Of a stretch of DNA of 58,993 bases, positions 55,296-58,993 are shown piece after piece; the stretch's first letter is position 1, and each line of letters opens with the position of its first letter. The stretch comes from Acidobacteriota bacterium (lineage in GTDB: Bacteria > Acidobacteriota > Terriglobia > UBA7540). The stretch is from the NCBI GenBank assembly GCA_003165315.1, contig PLSX01000077.1, forward strand, positions 1 to 58,993, in the 5' to 3' direction. The position numbers and the translations under genes were made by a program. The notes under the pieces were generated by a model. That model saw nothing but the letters and a program-made list of their open reading frames with translations, was not told the origin of the DNA and did not search any database.

Positions 55296-56135
55296 TCACT
55301 TCGAATCGTTATTGTTTTTTTTGTGGCGGCGCTTGGTCGGCGCGAAGGGCTCGGGAACAAGTGTTACCAGTTTGAGATCGCTGTGAGCGCATGGAATCAA
55401 GGCCACCTGGTTGTAGGTCACCACTTTGCCCTGGACGGAGCGGAACCTGCGCGCGCCGCCCTCCCGTTCCCTCACATCCTGCTCACCCCACCACTTGGCG
55501 AAGAGCTGGCTACCTCGCTCCAAAAAGTCAAGCAGACGAAGCGTGGGCGGCTCAGTGAGGTGACGTCCTGCATCCGACCTGAATTCCGCCACCACCCGGC
55601 GGGCTCGATTGTTCCAATCCACAATCAATTCGCGAGCTGCCGGATCGAGAAAGATAAATCGAAGCAGGTTGCGCTCTTCGGGAGCAACCCGCCAGAGCCG
55701 GAAAAGTTCTCGCGCCGCTCGATTCCACGCCGCCACGTTCCATTGCCGGTCCAGAACGTATGCGGGCATCGGCAGACGGTTGACCAGATTTTCGAGATCG
55801 GCGGGTACTTTGGAGCAATTCGTCTCCATCACCTCAGGGTCGTGTGAGCCCGCGATCTCAAACAGGTATTGGCGCTCAGCCCGCGAAAGTTGCAGCGCTC
55901 CGGCGATTCGGGCGAGTGCCTGTGCTGAGGCGGATACAGAACGCCCCTGCTCCAGCCACGTGTACCAGGTGGCGCTGACACCACAGAGCTGAGCCACCTC
56001 TTCCCGGCGCAAACCTGGCGTTCTGCGCCGAGTTGACGATGGCAGACCGAGAGCGGCGGCTGATAATCGCTCCCGATGCGCCCGCAGGAAGGCTCCCAAG
56101 GTCCGCGGACGAGTGAAATCTGTGCCATCGCTCAT
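55296..56135 (-). CDS. XRE-type regulator with MmyB-like ligand domain
   Basis: This 279-residue transcription regulator has an N-terminal helix-turn-helix (about 20-80, RRTPGLRREEVAQLCGVSATWYTWLEQGR). An MmyB-like PAS-related domain follows (about 115-265: MPAYVLDRQWNVAAWNRAARELF and LRFIFLDPAARELIVDWNN). Members of this family in other bacteria bind fatty acids or other ligands. It is divergent from a methyltransferase gene with a 116-base spacer holding a direct repeat, TACCAGG-N-TAA twice, that could be the operator for both genes. The tail is very basic (KRRHKKNNNDSK). Confidence 0.87.
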   Translation of the reverse strand: MSDGTDFTRPRTLGAFLRAHRERLSAAALGLPSSTRRRTPGLRREEVAQLCGVSATWYTWLEQGRSVSASAQALARIAGALQLSRAERQYLFEIAGSHDPEVMETNCSKVPADLENLVNRLPMPAYVLDRQWNVAAWNRAARELFRLWRVAPEERNLLRFIFLDPAARELIVDWNNRARRVVAEFRSDAGRHLTEPPTLRLLDFLERGSQLFAKWWGEQDVREREGGARRFRSVQGKVVTYNQVALIPCAHSDLKLVTLVPEPFAPTKRRHKKNNNDSK

Positions 56136-56165
56136 TGCTTTCAGCTCCCAATGGAGTAGTTTTTA

Positions 56166-56199
56166 TACCAGGATAAGGATTCATCTTGTACCAGGTTAA
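56166..56199. promoter_or_regulatory. direct-repeat operator candidate between regulator and methyltransferase genes
   Basis: TACCAGGATAA (56166-56176) and TACCAGGTTAA (56189-56199) are direct repeats whose starts are 23 bases apart, about two helical turns. They lie in the divergent spacer and may bind the MmyB-type regulator. Confidence 0.45.
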
Positions 56200-56251
56200 A
56201 GCATTTGTCTACCCTTGACCCGTGGCATCATCGAACGAAAGGAGAACTCAA

Positions 56252-57016
56252 ATGCGGCACGACAATACGATTTCCCAAAGTTTTGGCCCCCAGGCCAATG
56301 CCTACCTGACAAGCCCCATCCATTCCCAGGGTGCGGACCTCGGCGATCTGGCGGAGGTGGTTGGCGCGACAGGACATCCGGCTGTATTGGATCTCGGTTG
56401 CGGAGCCGGGCATGCCAGCTTCGCCGTCGCTCCGTTCGCGCAGGAAGTGGTGGCGTATGACCTTACCGAATCGATGCTCCAGGTTGTAGCATCAACTGCC
56501 GCAGTACGCCAACTTTCAAACATCAACACTCAGCAAGGGTCCGTGGACAAACTTCCCTTTGAAGACGCGCACTTCGATTGGGTGATCAGTCGGTATAGCG
56601 CCCATCACTGGAGGAACGTGGAGCAGGCATTGAGTGAAGCCAGGCGAGTGTTGAAGCGAGGCGGGCAGGCCTGCTTTATTGACTCAGTGGGTGAAGCGGA
56701 ACCGCTTTTTGACACCCATCTCCAAACGCTTGAATTGTTGCGGGATCCCTCCCACGTGCGCAACTACTCCGAAGCGGAATGGCTGGGATTGTTTCAAGCG
56801 CAATCTTTCCAGGCGCGGATTATCAAGCGTTGGCGGATACCGATTGAGTTTTCATCGTGGGTGGCCCGGATCGGCACTCCGGCCGACCGGATCACCGCGT
56901 TGCGGACATTCTGGGCCGGAGCTCCGGCCGAGGTGCGCGAAAACTTCAAACTCCAACCCGATCTCTCTTTCGAAATCGGTGTCGGCATGATTCAAGCGCA
57001 AATCACCAACCCGTAG
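56252..57016 (+). CDS. class I SAM-dependent methyltransferase
   Basis: This is a 254-residue protein from ATG 56252 (AAGGAG upstream; the GTG at 56222 is further out). Motif I is VLDLGCGAGHAS, and the post-motif acidic residue is in VAYDLTESML. WVISRYSAHHWRNVEQALSEARRVLKRGG gives motifs II and III. It belongs to the Methyltransf_11 group. The substrate is unknown; the regulator on the other side of the shared spacer probably controls it. Confidence 0.82.
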   Translation: MRHDNTISQSFGPQANAYLTSPIHSQGADLGDLAEVVGATGHPAVLDLGCGAGHASFAVAPFAQEVVAYDLTESMLQVVASTAAVRQLSNINTQQGSVDKLPFEDAHFDWVISRYSAHHWRNVEQALSEARRVLKRGGQACFIDSVGEAEPLFDTHLQTLELLRDPSHVRNYSEAEWLGLFQAQSFQARIIKRWRIPIEFSSWVARIGTPADRITALRTFWAGAPAEVRENFKLQPDLSFEIGVGMIQAQITNP

Positions 57017-57143
57017 GGAGTGCGCGAATCGACCATGGTTAGTGGCTCGGAGTCCGCTGCTTCGTGACCGCGATGGCCCGATTCCCGCACCTCGGCTATA
57101 ATATTCATCTCCGGAATACGGGCCATGGAGAGGAGCTACCAAC

Positions 57144-58022
57144 GTGCGGATTCGGAAGGCGGTCATCACTGCGGCGGGAGGAAATCAGCGGGCGCTACCT
57201 CTCCAAACCCTTGTCCAAGACGGCACGGAAAAATCCGTTCTGAGCATCCTGATTGAGCAGGCCCTCACGGCCAACATTGGCGAAATTTGTGTGGTTGTAT
57301 GGCCCGGCGACGAGGTGCGTTACGCGCAAGCCGCCGGCAGCCTGGCAGGAGCGGTTCGCTTCGTGGCCCAGCAGCACCCACCGCGTGGATATGGCCATGC
57401 CATCTACTGCGCGCGCGATTTTGTGGGCCAGGAACCCTTCCTGCACATGGTGGGCGATCATCTTTACGTCAGTGCTGGAAAGCCCGGAGTGCAGCGCCTG
57501 GTGGAACTGGCGGAAACCGAGTCCTGCTCCGCCTCAGGGGTGCAACCCACACGCGAAAGCTTGCTCTCCCGGTTCGGCGCCGTGGCCGGACGCCGGGTTT
57601 CCGGCCGCGCGGGTGTCTACCGGGTGGAGACCGTCATCGAGAAACCCACGCCCACTGAGGCTGAACAGCGGTTGATGGTGCCGGGAATCCGCGCCGGCTA
57701 CTATCTCTGTTTTTTTGGCACGCACGTGTTCACACCCACGTTAATGGACCTGTTGGCGCGGATGCTTGAGAGTGATCCCCACCGCACCGTTACTCTCTCC
57801 GCCGCTCTCGCTGAACTCGCCCGGCAGGAACAGTACCTTGCGCTCGAAGACACGGGGCGGCGCTATGATCTCGGCGCGCGTTACGGATTGCTGACCGCGC
57901 AGCTGGCTCTGGCTCTGAACGGCCGTGACCGCGACGAGGTGCTGACCCATCTGTTGGAGATTCTGGCGGAACGGGAGATGATCACTCCGCCGGGAGCAAG
58001 TGAACCACACGGGCGATCATAA
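57144..58022 (+). CDS. GalU-like sugar nucleotidyltransferase
   Basis: This 292-residue protein of the nucleotidyltransferase fold resembles UTP-glucose-1-phosphate uridylyltransferase ([10 protein letters not shown] at the start, [37 protein letters not shown] in the metal site, GAGYYLC-like [14 protein letters not shown]). The usual glycine-rich loop GxGTRxxP is altered to GGNQRALP, and the following Lys of the K-x-x-L-P motif is missing, so activity may be changed. The GTG start has GGAG nine bases before it. The ABC exporter gene follows 55 bases after the stop. Confidence 0.65.
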   Translation: MRIRKAVITAAGGNQRALPLQTLVQDGTEKSVLSILIEQALTANIGEICVVVWPGDEVRYAQAAGSLAGAVRFVAQQHPPRGYGHAIYCARDFVGQEPFLHMVGDHLYVSAGKPGVQRLVELAETESCSASGVQPTRESLLSRFGAVAGRRVSGRAGVYRVETVIEKPTPTEAEQRLMVPGIRAGYYLCFFGTHVFTPTLMDLLARMLESDPHRTVTLSAALAELARQEQYLALEDTGRRYDLGARYGLLTAQLALALNGRDRDEVLTHLLEILAEREMITPPGASEPHGRS

Positions 58023-58077
58023 CTTTACAAGATCAGAAATTGTACGATTGCCGCGCAGCGCGGAGAAGGTGTATCCA

Positions 58078-58993
58078 ATGGGAACGATGCGGGGTGGTGG
58101 ACTTGGCATTGGCGGGCACGCGGAGCGCACTCCTGCGCACGGCCGTGGCGCCCGGGCGGGGGCAGCCGATTTGCCCAAGCGCAAGCCCAACCTGAAGAAA
58201 TTGTGGCCGCAGATCTGGGCACTGGTGGCGCCGCGCAAGTGGCTGCTGCTTTTGGGAATGGTCTTGATGGCCATCAACCGGGTGGCCGGACTGGTGTTGC
58301 CCTACACGTCAAAGCCCCTGCTCGATAAGGTGCTCTCCGGCGCGCATCCCCGGCCGGAACTTCTGCCCCGCATCATTGCCCTGGTCTTTTCCGCCATGGT
58401 GGTGCAGGCCATCACCTCATATTCGCTCACCCAATTGCTCTCTAAGGCCGGCCAGCGGCTGATTGCGGAAATGCGCAGCCAGGTGCAGCGCCACGTGGGT
58501 CTTCTCTCCGTCTCCTACTACGATGAGAATCGCACCGGCACTCTGGTGGCGCGCATCATGACCGATGTTGAAGGTGTGCGCAACCTGGTGGGCACCGGAC
58601 TTGTTGATTTTGTTGGCGGCCTCCTCACCGCCGTGCTGGCGTTTCTCTATCTCCTCCACTTGAGCGCCACCGTCACCCTGACCGTCTTTACCGTCATGGG
58701 CGCGTTCGTCTTCGTCTTGCAATACGGATTCAAGATAATCCGCCCCATCTTCCGCGAGCGCGGCAAGATCAACGCCGAGGTCACGGGGCGCCTCACCGAA
58801 TCGCTGGGCGGGGTGCGCGTCATCAAGGGCTATCATGCCGAGGCACGTGAGGCGGGCGTTTTCGCCCTCGGCGTTGGGCGCCTGCTGGACAACGTGATGA
58901 AGTCGCTCACTATGACCAGCGTCCTCAGCGCTGCCTCCATGACGGTTTTGGGGCTGGTTTCGTCAGTGGTGATGTGGCTGGGCGGCCATCGCG
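58078..58993 (+). CDS. ABC exporter, transmembrane part (cut by window end)
   Basis: The open frame from ATG 58078 (GGAGAAGG upstream) runs past the end of the window, with 305 codons seen. A Gly/Ala/Arg-rich leader of about 40 residues precedes the exporter membrane domain (KLWPQIWALVAPRKWLLLLGMVLM, then ILxAEMRxxVxxHxxxLSxSYYDExRTGTLxxRI-type features as IAEMRSQVQRHVGLLSVSYY and RTGTLVARIMTDVEGVRNLV). This is the type I exporter half-molecule pattern, MsbA-like. The ATP-binding domain would follow. It may move a lipid or glycolipid; the neighbouring GalU-like gene makes a glycan link possible (inference). Confidence 0.78.
   Translation, partial: MGTMRGGGLGIGGHAERTPAHGRGARAGAADLPKRKPNLKKLWPQIWALVAPRKWLLLLGMVLMAINRVAGLVLPYTSKPLLDKVLSGAHPRPELLPRIIALVFSAMVVQAITSYSLTQLLSKAGQRLIAEMRSQVQRHVGLLSVSYYDENRTGTLVARIMTDVEGVRNLVGTGLVDFVGGLLTAVLAFLYLLHLSATVTLTVFTVMGAFVFVLQYGFKIIRPIFRERGKINAEVTGRLTESLGGVRVIKGYHAEAREAGVFALGVGRLLDNVMKSLTMTSVLSAASMTVLGLVSSVVMWLGGHR

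Noticed and set aside
1..58993. tRNA or rRNA genes
   Set aside because: No cloverleaf with a conserved T-loop and anticodon arm and no rRNA segment was recognised by eye in the intergenic regions; a covariance search would be needed to exclude them fully.

Overview
The window looks like a chromosomal contig from an Acidobacteriota bacterium (Terriglobia-like). This is inferred from two adjacent VWFA-related proteins of the acidobacterial type, a very large Oar-like TonB-dependent receptor with a carboxypeptidase-regulatory N-domain, a bacillithiol-type deacetylase (BshB1), GH127 and GH39-like secreted glycosidases, and intergenic DNA rich in 7-base repeats. No rRNA, tRNA, CRISPR array, phage module or complete transposase was seen.

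Layout. 0-6 kb: glutathione-independent formaldehyde dehydrogenase, a secreted FAD oxidoreductase and a beta-propeller/phosphoesterase. 6.1-8.1 kb: a 2-kb gene-free tract holding eight copies of a degenerate repeat unit, 7-base repeats, hairpin cassettes and three copies of a miniature inverted-repeat element. One of these copies has a matching empty site 160 bp away. 8.1-13 kb: RhaT-type sugar/proton symporter and two tandem GH39-like glycosidases separated by a pair of inverted palindromic repeats. 13.2-18.6 kb: two VWFA-related proteins and MutY. 18.7-25.4 kb: membrane and hypothetical genes, a TgpA-like transglutaminase, an SDR, a CoA-binding protein and tryptophanase. 25.6-30.7 kb: a glutaredoxin-like gene overlapping bshB1, a UbiD-family decarboxylase, a MarR regulator with an apparently leaderless promoter, and a ClC channel broken by a 2-base frameshift. 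30.8-38.7 kb: Thr/Pro-rich secreted protein, zinc-ribbon protein, OpgC-like acyltransferase, nitrilase, ferredoxin, MBL hydrolase and RmlD-like reductase. 38.7-43.3 kb: matrixin-like protease, peroxiredoxin, ATP sulfurylase, yeast-type cytosine deaminase and a chalcone-isomerase-like protein. 43.4-53.3 kb: Oar-like receptor, DUF2165 protein, APC and NCS2 permeases, and GH127. 53.4-59 kb: pyruvate kinase, a divergent MmyB-type regulator/methyltransferase pair, a GalU-like nucleotidyltransferase, and an ABC exporter cut by the window end.

Functional picture (inference): an aerobic soil-type heterotroph that takes apart plant or microbial polysaccharides (GH39-like pair, GH127, sugar symporter, Oar-like receptor), scavenges nucleobases (NCS2 permease, cytosine deaminase) and handles thiol, formaldehyde and peroxide chemistry (FdhA, BshB1 with a glutaredoxin-like partner, peroxiredoxin, ATP sulfurylase).

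The most unusual material is not in the genes. It is the modular repeat tract at 6.3-7.85 kb, an interleaved set of inverted repeats at 55.20-55.28 kb that can fold as a pseudoknot, a 26-base inverted repeat in the leader of the ATP sulfurylase gene, and the inverted repeat pair between the GH39 paralogues.
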